The notes beneath the pieces were generated by a model. That model searched no databases. It worked only from the letters and a program-made list of their open reading frames with translations, and had not been told where the DNA came from. The translations under genes and the position numbers were made by a program. Below, piece by piece: positions 34,237-40,827 of a DNA stretch of 64,000 nt. Origin of the DNA: Halomonas stenophila (lineage in GTDB: Bacteria; Pseudomonadota; Gammaproteobacteria; Pseudomonadales; Halomonadaceae); NCBI RefSeq assembly GCF_014192275.1, contig NZ_JACHXR010000016.1, positions 1 through 64,000 of the forward strand. The letters run 5' to 3'. Each line of letters opens with the position of its first letter. The stretch's first letter is position 1.

Positions 34237-34410
34237 TCAGGACCGAGGCCGATGGCGACGTCGGCGGTATCGCCCCCTCGACAGTCGCAGGGTGCCCTTG
34301 CGAAGTCTACGCCACGCACCACCAAACAGCCTGGCAAACAGATCGGCCCGCAATCGGGCGTTGCGCTGCTCCAGGGCCCGAATTTTCGGATTCGGATTGT
34401 GGAATGCCAT
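34237..34410 (-). CDS. Small basic cassette protein (57 residues)
   Basis: Starts MAFHNPNPKIRALEQRNARL at 34410, with GGAGGAG 4 bases upstream. It is strongly basic, with a C-terminus rich in Arg (SRGRYRRRRHRPRS). No domain recognised. It has a good ribosome site and lies between two attC-like sites, which is why I accept it despite its size. A longer open frame in another phase covers this stretch but has no ribosome site and is taken as spurious. Confidence 0.5.
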   Translation of the reverse strand: MAFHNPNPKIRALEQRNARLRADLFARLFGGAWRRLRKGTLRLSRGRYRRRRHRPRS

Positions 34411-34439
34411 CGTCTCCTCCGCTGTCGCGAGCACACTAC

Positions 34440-34533
34440 TAGATGTGTAGCATAGTGGCGCCGCGCATGCTTTTCATGGTGCATGAAAGTCAGGAATCGG
34501 CCTAGAACGGACGTTGAGAACACCCTGATATAT
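34440..34533 (-). repeat. Head repeat R10 (partial) at the start of the 57-residue cassette
   Basis: On the minus strand, one base after attC3: TATATCAG, then CGTCCGTTCTAGGCCGATTC, then diverged sequence containing a TATGCT box about 40 bases before the gene's ATG. It resembles R1, R4 and R7 in order and spacing. Confidence 0.45.
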
Positions 34534-34590
34534 ATTGGACCGGGCCGTCAGCCGCCGCCGAAGGCGGCCGGTTGCACGACCCGGTTATAC
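34534..34590 (-). other. attC-like recombination site 3 (dimeric-barrel cassette)
   Basis: On the minus strand: GTATAACCGGGTCGT at one end and ACGGCCCGGTCC at the other, pairing as AACCGGG-CGT with one asymmetric base; the centre has a CCGCC-TTCG-GGCGG stem-loop. R' is diverged (GTCCAAT). It begins 26 bases after the stop of the gene at 34616. Confidence 0.6.
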
Positions 34591-34615
34591 GGTATCCGTG
34601 ATCTGGACCTCTGAA

Positions 34616-34933
34616 TTACAGTGTCTCGTCATCCAAGGGCCCGCGCTCAGGCCTCAACGAATACAGAACGTCGTAGACCTCCCTGCGGACATCGACTGCC
34701 TCGTAGGCCTGAGGAATGCTTTTGGCAAGATCGGAGTCCTTGAATTGTGAGAGTGACTCGGCGCTATCGAAGAAATAGATTCCGCATACATCTCCTGTCT
34801 CTGGATCCCGTCCATACACTTTCTGAAGAAGTCCTGGCACCTCCTGAAAACGAGGGCGTCTCTCAAGGAGTCGTCGTTCAAACTCACTGCGCTCCAGGTC
34901 GGACTTGATGCGCACATATAGGATATTGGCCAT
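34616..34933 (-). CDS. Dimeric alpha/beta-barrel-like small protein
   Basis: A 105-residue protein: MANILYVRIKSDLERSEFER, then FQEVPGLLQKVYGRDPETGD and GIYFFDSAESLSQFKDSDLA. The order (strand, helix, GL-x-K-x-Y, FDS-x-x-S) is that of YdhR/ABM-type dimeric ferredoxin-like proteins, some of which are monooxygenases. The substrate is unknown. GGAGGTGA precedes the ATG. It is a single-gene cassette with attC3 after it; the region upstream holds repeat R2 with its TATACT box. Confidence 0.75.
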   Translation of the reverse strand: MANILYVRIKSDLERSEFERRLLERRPRFQEVPGLLQKVYGRDPETGDVCGIYFFDSAESLSQFKDSDLAKSIPQAYEAVDVRREVYDVLYSLRPERGPLDDETL

Positions 34934-35113
34934 TAGCGATCACCTCCAAAAGTTGAGTCTAGCCAGCCGTCTTGACCTGGCGGCGTCAGCATAATAGTGA
35001 TTAGATCGCACGCTCTACTATGGAGTTGTCCTTCTGGCACGCTCAAGTCAATAAACGCGCACCCTTTCATCCATACCCCTTTGAGAATAACAGATACTAA
35101 GTCTAGCTTGGTT

Positions 35114-35226
35114 AGTATAACACTAATAAATTTGCCGGCACCAGTCTCCGGGAAATCTGCTAAGGGTCGTCAACCGACGACCCTTGTCATGAGCGTAGCC
35201 TAAACTTCCCCATCCGGCCACAAGCG
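35114..35226 (-). repeat. Head repeat R2 with hairpin and TATACT box
   Basis: On the minus strand it runs from TTCGCTTGTGGCCGGATG through TTTAGGCTACGCTCATGA and TTGACGACCC to GTGTTATACTAACC. It aligns with R3 throughout. A perfect 10-bp hairpin, AAGGGTCGTC (35162-35171) with GACGACCCTT (35176-35185), is unique to this copy. The rest of 34934-35288 holds no gene that I can support. Confidence 0.65.
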
Positions 35227-35243
35227 AACCTCCAGCTCGAGCT

Positions 35244-35278
35244 GATTAACGTTGTCGCTCAGCCGCGCTTGGTTAGGC
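35244..35278 (-). other. Minimal attC-like site 4 (cupin cassette)
   Basis: On the minus strand R'' is GCCTAAC followed by CAAGCGC; 35 bases away is CGTTAATC. Arms AACCAAGCGC and GCGACAACGTT pair with an unpaired centre. There is no long variable stem, so this is either a truncated attC or a chance fragment. It sits 10 bases after the stop codon of the cupin gene. Confidence 0.45.
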
Positions 35279-35288
35279 GCCCGCTTAA

Positions 35289-35670
35289 TTAAGCCGAATC
35301 TCGCTCCCACACTATATTGTTCTTAGGCCTGTCAAAATAAGGGGCCAGCACGGAAAGTGCTGCAAAACTTTGCCCGTCTTCGAGTATAGGACCGTAAAGT
35401 GTATCAAGTGGAATGAATACTAGAACACCCTTACTCACTTCCCTCACTTCGCCACCAACTCTAAAGTCAACATTGCCCTCAATGATCATGAGTATCTCAT
35501 CGTGGTGTTTCTGAGTGTGAAGTACATTTCCACTTTCACGAACCATGCCGACATTCGCAGTCAAATGCTTTCCATCAAAAACGAAAGCTCTTTTAATCTG
35601 ATCATTTTTTGTCGATTCATCTGTTTCGAGCGACTCAACTATCTGACGGAGGTTTTTGAAAGTAAATCAC
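35289..35670 (-). pseudogene. Cupin-domain protein, broken by a frameshift near its start
   Basis: The open part encodes AFVFDGKHLTANVGMVRESG, then HTQKHHDEILMIIEGNVDFR and VLVFIPLDTLYGPI: a small cupin barrel (His-His-x-Glu metal site HDE). The frame continues upstream without a usable start to a TGA. The natural start is a GTG at 35670 with GGAGG 8 bases upstream, in another frame; removing one A from an A5 run a few codons in would join the two (about 126 residues). It is either a recent inactivation or a sequencing error. The gene directly follows the canonical attC5. Confidence 0.65.
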
Positions 35671-35701
35671 TTTAGCTTCCTCCATTGACTGTTACTTGGG
35701 C

Positions 35702-35761
35702 GCCTAACGCCCGGCATCAGCGGCGGCGCGCAGTGCCGTCCGCCGCATGCCGTTGTTAGGT
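35702..35761 (-). other. attC recombination site 5 (canonical)
   Basis: The best attC in the window. On the minus strand: R'' ACCTAAC (fits RYYYAAC), then a long imperfect palindrome with GGCATGCGGCGGACGG against CCGCCGCTGATGCC, then R' GTTAGGC (fits GTTRRRY). It is 60 bp long, the length of a classical 59-base element, and lies 14 bases after the stop of the FAD oxidase gene. This site alone identifies the region as integron cassette DNA. Confidence 0.9.
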
Positions 35762-35774
35762 GCATATCCTCCTC

Positions 35775-37160
35775 TCAGACCGGCTTGATGTTCTGGTTCA
35801 TCCGGAAGAAGTTCGTCGGGTCGTACTTCTTCTTGAGTTTCACGAGCTGCTTGTACGTCGCGCCGTAGGCGAAGGCGATGCGGTCGCTCTCGTCTTGCGT
35901 GAGGAAGTTGATGTACGCGCCGCCACTGGCGAACGGCTGAGACTTGGCGAAGAATTCGCGCGCCCAGGCGATACAGCGCTCGTCCTCGGCGGCCGACTCC
36001 CAGCGGCTGTGCACGTTCATCACGTAGTTGGCATCTCGGCTCGAGTAGGCCATCGCGTCAGGCGCTACGCGAGTCGTCTGGCCGCCGATCGTTCCTATGA
36101 AGATCTCGCCGTGCGGCGACGGCAACTTGCCGGCGTATTCGATGATGACGTCGATCGCGCTGTCGGTCAGCCGCGAGAAGTTATGCGACTTCCAATAGTT
36201 GCGCGCACCCGGCGTCAGGAGCGGATCGAAGGCCTGCTGCCAGGCGCTGTACGGCTGTACGGCGACGTGCTCGCCGTGCGCATTGCCAAACCCGCGCAGC
36301 GGCTCGATGAGCTTCTCGCCCTCCGTGGGGTCGCCCGCATAGCATAGGGCGAGGGCGACGATCTCTTTCCCGTGGACGTCCTCGGGCAGGAAGGGGAGCG
36401 GAGGCGCCTTGCGGGTGACCATCCAGACGTTGAGGTCGTCGGGCATCGTCTCGGTGAAGCGGGCGAACTGCGTGAGAACGGACTTCGCCTCGTCGAACGG
36501 GAAGACGATGAGCCCGCTCAGCACGTCCGGCCCGACGCGATGGAGCTGGAACTCGAAGCTGGTGACAATACCGAAGTTCCCACCGCCACCACGAAGCCCC
36601 CAGAAAAGGTCAGCGTTTTCCGTTGCGCTGGCGTGCACCTGACTGCCATCCGCCGTGACGACATCCGCGGAGAGCAGGTTGTCGACGGTCATGCCGTACT
36701 TTCGACTCAGCCAGCCGAAGCCGCCGCCGAGCGTCAGGCCGGCCACGCCCGTGGTAGAGTTGATGCCTAGAGGCGTGGCGAGGCCATGAGCCTGCGCGGC
36801 CGCGTCGACGTCGGCGAGGGTGCAGCCGGGCGCGACGGTCGCCCGACGGGTGTTAGGGTCCACCTGGACGCTTTTCATCAGCGAGAGGTCGATCATGAGG
36901 CCGTCGTCGCAGACGGCATTGCCCGCGATGTTGTGCCCGGCCCCTCGGATCGAGATGAGCAGGTTGTGCTTGCGTGCGAAATTGACGGCCTGGACGACAT
37001 CTTCAGGCGACGCACAGCGGGCGATCAGCGCAGGTGTGCGGTCGATCATAGCGTTCCAGATCTGACGCGTCTCGTCGTAGCCCACGTCGCCAGCAAGAAG
37101 AACATCTCCCCCGATGTGCGCTTTGAACTCGTCGATCTTTGCTCTTCCTAACTCCTCCAT
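35775..37160 (-). CDS. FAD-linked oxidase with BBE domain
   Basis: A 461-residue flavoprotein of the PCMH/berberine-bridge type. It shows ISIRGAGHNIAGNAVCDDGL (covalent-FAD His region), TVAPGCTLADVDAAAQAHGL, GVAGLTLGGGFGWLSRKYGM (FAD pyrophosphate loop), GLRGGGGNFGIVTSFEFQL and the C-terminal BBE end YDPTNFFRMNQNI. It probably oxidises an alcohol or sugar-like substrate using oxygen. The ATG at 37160 with GAGGAGG upstream is preferred over one at 37178. The gene is much richer in GC than its cassette neighbours, pointing to a separate origin. attC5 follows it and repeat R3 precedes it. Confidence 0.9.
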   Translation of the reverse strand: MEELGRAKIDEFKAHIGGDVLLAGDVGYDETRQIWNAMIDRTPALIARCASPEDVVQAVNFARKHNLLISIRGAGHNIAGNAVCDDGLMIDLSLMKSVQVDPNTRRATVAPGCTLADVDAAAQAHGLATPLGINSTTGVAGLTLGGGFGWLSRKYGMTVDNLLSADVVTADGSQVHASATENADLFWGLRGGGGNFGIVTSFEFQLHRVGPDVLSGLIVFPFDEAKSVLTQFARFTETMPDDLNVWMVTRKAPPLPFLPEDVHGKEIVALALCYAGDPTEGEKLIEPLRGFGNAHGEHVAVQPYSAWQQAFDPLLTPGARNYWKSHNFSRLTDSAIDVIIEYAGKLPSPHGEIFIGTIGGQTTRVAPDAMAYSSRDANYVMNVHSRWESAAEDERCIAWAREFFAKSQPFASGGAYINFLTQDESDRIAFAYGATYKQLVKLKKKYDPTNFFRMNQNIKPV

Positions 37161-37279
37161 GCCTGCCTCCTCAGTCATTAGACTGCAAGCTCGTTTATTG
37201 ACTTGAACGCGCCGGCACGTTTAAATTAATGAGTACGCATTAACTCTTTATCTCAATCCTTTGATTTTATTATTAATTA

Positions 37280-37410
37280 AGTATAACCGGGCTGTATACA
37301 CGGATGAACGTTCCGACAGCATTTTCCGGAGCATCGCTTTGGGTCGTCAACTACCGCACCAGCTCCATCAGCGTAGCTTGAAGTTCAGCATCCGGCCAGA
37401 AGCGGTCATT
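37280..37410 (-). repeat. Head repeat R3 (most complete copy)
   Basis: On the minus strand it begins TGACCGCTTCTGGCCGGATG, continues with CTGAACTTCAAGCTACGCTG, then GTTGACGACCCAAAGCGATG, AAAATGCTGTCGGAACG and TTCATCCGTG, and ends with CCCGGTTATACTTAAT. The terminal TTATACT looks like a -10 box reading toward the FAD oxidase gene about 120 bases downstream. It starts 14 bases after attC6. Confidence 0.7.
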
Positions 37411-37424
37411 GAGATTCTCCTTAT

Positions 37425-37508
37425 GTTTAACGCTTGCAGCACGCGCGAGCTTGGAATGGAGCCGAAGGCGCAATGGAAAGGGCGTTGCCGTGCCTGCACT
37501 GGTTAGCT
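37425..37508 (-). other. attC recombination site 6
   Basis: On the minus strand: R'' AGCTAAC, then CAGTGCAGGCACGG; at the other end GCGTGCTGCAAGCGTTAAAC with R' GTTAAAC (fits GTTRRRY). The arms pair with one extrahelical G, as expected for a functional attC. The 84-bp site begins 7 bases after the stop of the CHAT-like gene. Confidence 0.8.
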
Positions 37509-37515
37509 AGCTACC

Positions 37516-38268
37516 TCATGCTTTCGGTCCTGCTTTGAGTTGATTGGACTCCCAAAGCCTGAAACTTGCACTACCGACAACAGACTCTCTCGCCTTTTTG
37601 AACGCCACAACAACGGTTTTCCCTTCCAACAAATGGTGAGCCAAAAATGTTTGGCAGAATTGTGATGCAATCGCACCATGTACGCTGTGGTAAGGACCAA
37701 TAAAGTAGGAACATTGGGGAAAGGAAGAGACTTCCCCCCCGAACGACTTGTAGCCTGTTTTACAGCAAAGTGAGATGATAACTTTTCTGCTCCCTCCCCA
37801 AATTCGGATTACCTCCTCATTCAGTTTCTTTGCGGATATCCACTTATCCACACCAAACATAATGCCGTCCTGGCTACCGTGACCAATAAATACGACATGT
37901 GTGTAAGCACCATGATTTTGACGCCAAATGGTCTGTAGTTCAGCTAGTGAACGAACCCTCACGTGGCGTAGTACATCATCTGGTAGCAAGAGTCTTGCAT
38001 ATTGAAGAACAGATTTTGAAAGCGGGCCGATAAGCGCTTCTTCCGTTGCAAAGTCGCCGATACTGATAATGAGTAAACCAAGATTCTGATGAGCCAGCGA
38101 AATCCCAAAAAAATCTGAGACCACTTGACCTGGCAGGTTTACTTTTATGGATCTTTTATCGACATCTACAACTCGGGTCTCGTAAAACGCCGTTGGATGA
38201 TCCTCTAGCTCTGGGAACTTGGAGCAAGGAACAAAAACTATATCCCCAATCGCTAAATTTCTTGCCAC
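37516..38268 (-). CDS. CHAT/caspase-like protein (putative cysteine peptidase)
   Basis: A 250-residue protein starting from a GTG (AAAGGATG upstream). Residues 1-60 form a beta-rich N-terminal part; the rest fits the caspase-like fold with a His in THVVFIGHGSQDGIMFG and a Cys in KVIISLCCKTGYKSFGG, spaced about 50 residues as in CHAT/C14-type dyads. LLIISIGDFATEE and FVAFKKARESVVG-like ends complete the domain. Such proteases often serve as cell-death effectors in antiphage systems, but no sensor gene is adjacent, so its role is open. It is followed by attC6; upstream lies an IS element. Confidence 0.6.
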   Translation of the reverse strand: MARNLAIGDIVFVPCSKFPELEDHPTAFYETRVVDVDKRSIKVNLPGQVVSDFFGISLAHQNLGLLIISIGDFATEEALIGPLSKSVLQYARLLLPDDVLRHVRVRSLAELQTIWRQNHGAYTHVVFIGHGSQDGIMFGVDKWISAKKLNEEVIRIWGGSRKVIISLCCKTGYKSFGGEVSSFPQCSYFIGPYHSVHGAIASQFCQTFLAHHLLEGKTVVVAFKKARESVVGSASFRLWESNQLKAGPKA

Positions 38269-38322
38269 AGAATCACATCCTTTTTGTAGTTACTGGTATT
38301 AGGCGTGCGCTTGAAATTCCAC

Positions 38323-38344
38323 TTGAACGCGCACGCGCGTTCAA
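38323..38344. repeat. Perfect 9-bp-arm palindrome upstream of the CHAT-like gene
   Basis: TTGAACGCG and CGCGTTCAA flank a 4-base loop. It lies between the IS left end and the gene's GTG, with other GC-rich inverted segments (GCGTGCGC, GCGCACGC) nearby. It might be a leftover attC-like site or a regulatory hairpin. Confidence 0.4.
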
Positions 38345-38394
38345 CAATGTTATGCTGCGCCCACGAACACATCTCATCCTATTGAAATTTCTAG

Positions 38395-39304
38395 GCTTTG
38401 TCCGAAAACTCGAATTTGCTAATGTCACCTATGCCTCAGCAGCATAGGTGACCCATGGCAGGACGCTACGAGATCTCCGACACCGGCTGGGCCCTCATCG
38501 AAGACATCGTCTCGCCGCCGCAGAGGACGGGCCGTCCCCGTCGCGACGACCGCCAGGTGTTGAACGGCATCTTCTGGATCCTCTGCTCGGGCGCCAAGTG
38601 GCGCGACCTGCCAGAGCGCTACGGCCCCTGGAAGACCGTTTATGACCGTTTCCGTCAGTGGCGCGATGACGGCACCTTCGAGGCAATTCTGGCGCGCCTC
38701 CAGCTTCGCCTGCGAGAGGATGGCCTGATGGATTTGGACACCTGGATGATCGATTCGACATCGATTCGCGCTACCCGGGCCGCCTCTGGAGGCGGCAAAA
38801 AGGGGGGCAGCAAGAACCCGTAGACCATGCCCTGGGGCGGAGTCGAGGCGGCCTGACAACCAAGATCCACATGGTCTGTGACCGGCATGGTTGGCCGCTG
38901 ACCTTTACCCTGTCGCCGGGGCAGGACTCGGATACGCGGCACTTCATTCCTACCATGGAGGACGTTCATCTGCCTGGCCCCTCAGGCAGGCCACGCAAGC
39001 GTTGCCGCTTCATCGTGGCGGACAAGGGCTATGATAGCGACCCGCTTCGCCGCTACTGCGACCGATACCGGATGAAGCCCATCATTGCCAGGCGCAAGAT
39101 GAAACGAAAACCGCGCCCCGGTGCTCCGAGGGGCTTTGACAAACCCAGGTATCGGGAGCGAAACATCATTGAGCGCTGCTTCGGTTGGATCAAAGAACTA
39201 CGCCGGGTCTGCACCCGTTACGACAAGTTGGCCAGCAGCTTCCGGGCCATGGTATGCCTGGCGTGCATAGACCGTTGCCTACGTGCCGACTTTCCAGACA
39301 GAAC
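38395..39304 (+). mobile_element. IS5-family (IS427-like) insertion sequence with CTAG target duplication
   Basis: About 910 bp. Left end GCTTTGTCCGAAAACTCG and the complement of the right end GTTCTGTCTGGAAAGTCG match at 13 of 18 positions as terminal inverted repeats. CTAG is present on both sides (38391-38394 and 39305-39308) as the target duplication. It carries one transposase read from two frames. It has inserted in the leader of the CHAT-like cassette, between repeat R4 and that gene. Confidence 0.88.
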
Positions 39305-39308
39305 CTAG
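38455..39308 (+). CDS. IS5-family DDE transposase, made by -1 frameshift
   Basis: The first frame (38455-38823) encodes MAGRYEISDTGWALIEDIV and DTWMIDSTSIRATRAA (first catalytic Asp). The second frame continues DHALGRSRGGLTTKIH, then FIVADKGYDSDPLRRYC (second Asp) and NIIERCFGWIKELRRVCTRY (Glu). The two frames overlap at an A5G6 run (38797-38807); slipping back one base there joins them into about 284 residues, the usual programmed -1 frameshift of the IS427 group. Both halves look intact, so the element may still be active. The stop codon lies in the target duplication. Confidence 0.88.
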
Positions 39309-39327
39309 ACATTATGTATAGCTCGGC

Positions 39328-39652
39328 AGTATAACACAAATCCCCGAGCATGCTGCATATCCCCAATGAACGTGCTCGCTGCCTTTTCCGGCATAGCCGC
39401 TTAGGGTCCAGGCTGTGTGAAAACCCTTAGGCTCTCCTAGAGATGGCGTTTCTATGCGAAATCTGAAGTGGTTTTGCCATGCAGCCTCCTCAAAATTTGC
39501 GAGAGAGTACCAAGGTTGATCAATTTATGACCTCTGCGAAACGCTTCAAACGTTTCACAGAGCCTCGGTCGACAGCTGGCTAACGTCCTAAATCAGCATA
39601 GGCTAACATTCTTCATTCGGCCAGAAGCAGCCTTTCAGTGAGTGCTGATATA
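39328..39652 (-). repeat. Head repeat R4, split by the MITE-like element
   Basis: On the minus strand: TATATCAG (39652-39645), AAAGGCTGCTTCTGGCCGAA, ATGTTAGCCTATGCTGATTT, GTTAGCCAGCTGTCGACC, then the insert, then CTAAGCGGCTATGCCGG, AGCGAGCACGTTCATTGGGG and TTGTGTTATACTGCCG. Removing the insert restores the same order as R3. It is located 4 bases after attC7. Confidence 0.65.
39409..39566. mobile_element. 158-bp MITE-like element with GGTC duplication
   Basis: Flanked by GGTC at 39405-39408 and 39567-39570. The ends, AGGCTGTGTGAAA and the complement of the right end AGGCTCTGTGAAA, match at 12 of 13 positions. It has no coding capacity. Excising it with one GGTC restores the R4 repeat, which supports a real insertion. 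It would be moved by a related transposase elsewhere. Confidence 0.7.
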
Positions 39653-39656
39653 GTGC

Positions 39657-39725
39657 CCGGAACACACGCCGGTTTGGAGTCGCGAGTCGGCGGAAAAACA
39701 GTCGTCATGGTGCCGCTTGTTAAAC
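39657..39725 (-). other. attC-like recombination site 7
   Basis: On the minus strand R'' is GTTTAAC (fits RYYYAAC) followed by AAGCGGC; the other end has GGCGTGTGTTCCGG, keeping GTT but with CCGG in place of RRRY. The arms pair only partly. It lies 2 bases after the stop of the 103-residue gene. Confidence 0.55.
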
Positions 39726-39727
39726 AC

Positions 39728-40039
39728 TTATTGCTTCTGCAACTTGCTTTCTTGAATTAAGTCCCTGAGCACAGATAGTTGACCGCGAGCCCAGCTAACA
39801 TGTTGATCAGCGCTATGGTCATTCGTGATGTCATATCCGACTGCCGCACGAATGCTCCAACATGCAGAAGAAAGCTTTTCTAAGGTGTAAACATTCAGGT
39901 CGTGCTCAATAGCATCGAATTGAGTTTTTATCGCTTGAGTTGCAGCATAAATTGCTGCCCGTTCGAAACCATTGTCGGCCTCAGAAGCGAGATCAGTTAG
40001 CTCTTCAAGCCGATCTACCATCAAAAGTTGATCATTCAT
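39728..40039 (-). CDS. Hypothetical 103-residue cassette protein
   Basis: Starts MNDQLLMVDRLEELTDLASE at 40039 with AAGGAG 7 bases upstream. The product is soluble and helical, with an acidic N-terminal half and an aromatic, charged C-terminal half (SACWSIRAAVGYDIT, SWARGQLSVLRDLIQ). I recognise no domain. The longer frame starting at 40204 would run through attC8 and is rejected. It is a single-gene cassette between attC8 and attC7. Confidence 0.65.
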   Translation of the reverse strand: MNDQLLMVDRLEELTDLASEADNGFERAAIYAATQAIKTQFDAIEHDLNVYTLEKLSSACWSIRAAVGYDITNDHSADQHVSWARGQLSVLRDLIQESKLQKQ

Positions 40040-40055
40040 CGAACGCTCCTTGTGT

Positions 40056-40112
40056 GCGTAACGTGAAGCACAGCGGCGGCCATCGGCCGCGAACTGCTGC
40101 GTCTTGTTAAAA
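40056..40112 (-). other. attC recombination site 8
   Basis: On the minus strand: TTTTAAC then AAGACGCAGCAG, a central GCGGCC-GAT-GGCCGC stem, then GCTGTGCTTCACGTTACGC. The phosphatase stop codon TAA is part of the R'' box, as in many cassettes. R' keeps GTT (GTTACGC). Confidence 0.72.
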
Positions 40113-40589
40113 ATCCTGACCAAGCTTCGCCCAATTTTGAGTGAAATAGGTTTGAATCCCCTCGCCTGGCTGGTACCGAGGATAGAGTTTTTGAAACTCG
40201 CCACGCGCAGAGCTATAGGAACTGTCGTCGATAACTGTGAGCGCCCGGGCCAAGAACAGCAAGGCTAGAGATGGAGCTCGAGATTCACCTTGGTTGCAGT
40301 GGATAATCAGCTTTTTCCCATCACCCCAATGCTTCTTTGCAAAACACAGAAAGTTGGAAAAGAGTGCTGACATAAAGAGCGGCACTGGTGGATCAATAAT
40401 GTTTAGATACAGATCTGAACCTCGCTCCAAGACCAAATAGTTTGGATGAGAATTCGGAAGCTTTCCCGTGTACCCTACTGCTCGCTGATGACACGGACTT
40501 TTGCAAGCATGGACAACCGCTACTTCATTCGAGCCCGTCAAGCAGGACGTCGCATCGGCTACGAATACCCTCTCATATACTTCCTGCAT
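40107..40589 (-). CDS. Dual-specificity-type protein phosphatase
   Basis: A 160-residue protein with the phosphatase loop LIIHCNQGESRAPSLALLFL near residue 95 (C-x5-R: Cys-Asn-Gln-Gly-Glu-Ser-Arg) and an upstream general-acid candidate in LYLNIIDPP. The fold is that of cysteine-based dual-specificity or atypical tyrosine phosphatases. The ribosome site is weak (GGTGTC). The substrate is unknown; such single-domain phosphatases are common cassette cargo. The stop codon lies inside attC8. Confidence 0.8.
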   Translation of the reverse strand: MQEVYERVFVADATSCLTGSNEVAVVHACKSPCHQRAVGYTGKLPNSHPNYLVLERGSDLYLNIIDPPVPLFMSALFSNFLCFAKKHWGDGKKLIIHCNQGESRAPSLALLFLARALTVIDDSSYSSARGEFQKLYPRYQPGEGIQTYFTQNWAKLGQDF

Positions 40590-40615
40590 GCTGACACCGT
40601 GTGTATTTTAATAGT

Positions 40616-40748
40616 GGTTAGATAGCCGGCACAAATATACAGATGAGCGCGCCGGCAGCATTTTACGAGAGGTCCGCAATGTGCCTTTAGCTGCTGCACC
40701 AGCTCTATCAGCATAGCCTGAAGTGGAGCTTACGGCCAGAAGCGGACA
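40616..40748 (-). repeat. Head repeat R5
   Basis: On the minus strand: TTGTCCGCTTCTGGCCGTAA, CACTTCAGGCTATGCTGATA, GAGCTGGTGCAGCAGC, AAAATGCTGCCGGCGCGCTC, ATCTGTATA and GCCGGCTATCTAACC. It aligns over its full length with R3; the -10-like box is TATCTA. It heads the phosphatase cassette. Confidence 0.65.
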
Positions 40749-40766
40749 ATCAAATCCCTAGAGCAC

Positions 40767-40795
40767 TCCCAACAAGCATTGAAAACTTGTTGAGA
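40767..40795 (-). other. Minimal attC-like site 9
   Basis: On the minus strand: CTCTCAACAAG, a 9-base spacer, then CTTGTTGGGAG. The R-box triplets AAC and GTT are present with matching flanks, but the variable stem is nearly absent. It lies 33 bases after the stop of the AAA gene. It could equally be a weak hairpin terminator. Confidence 0.4.
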
Positions 40796-40827
40796 GATAT
40801 TTGATAGATACTGTGATGGAGTATATA

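Noticed and set aside
34098..34523. Minus-strand frame of 141 codons over the 57-residue gene and the attC-like site
   Set aside because: It runs through a palindromic recombination site and a repeat, has no ribosome site and encodes no recognisable protein; the smaller frame with GGAGGAG is preferred.
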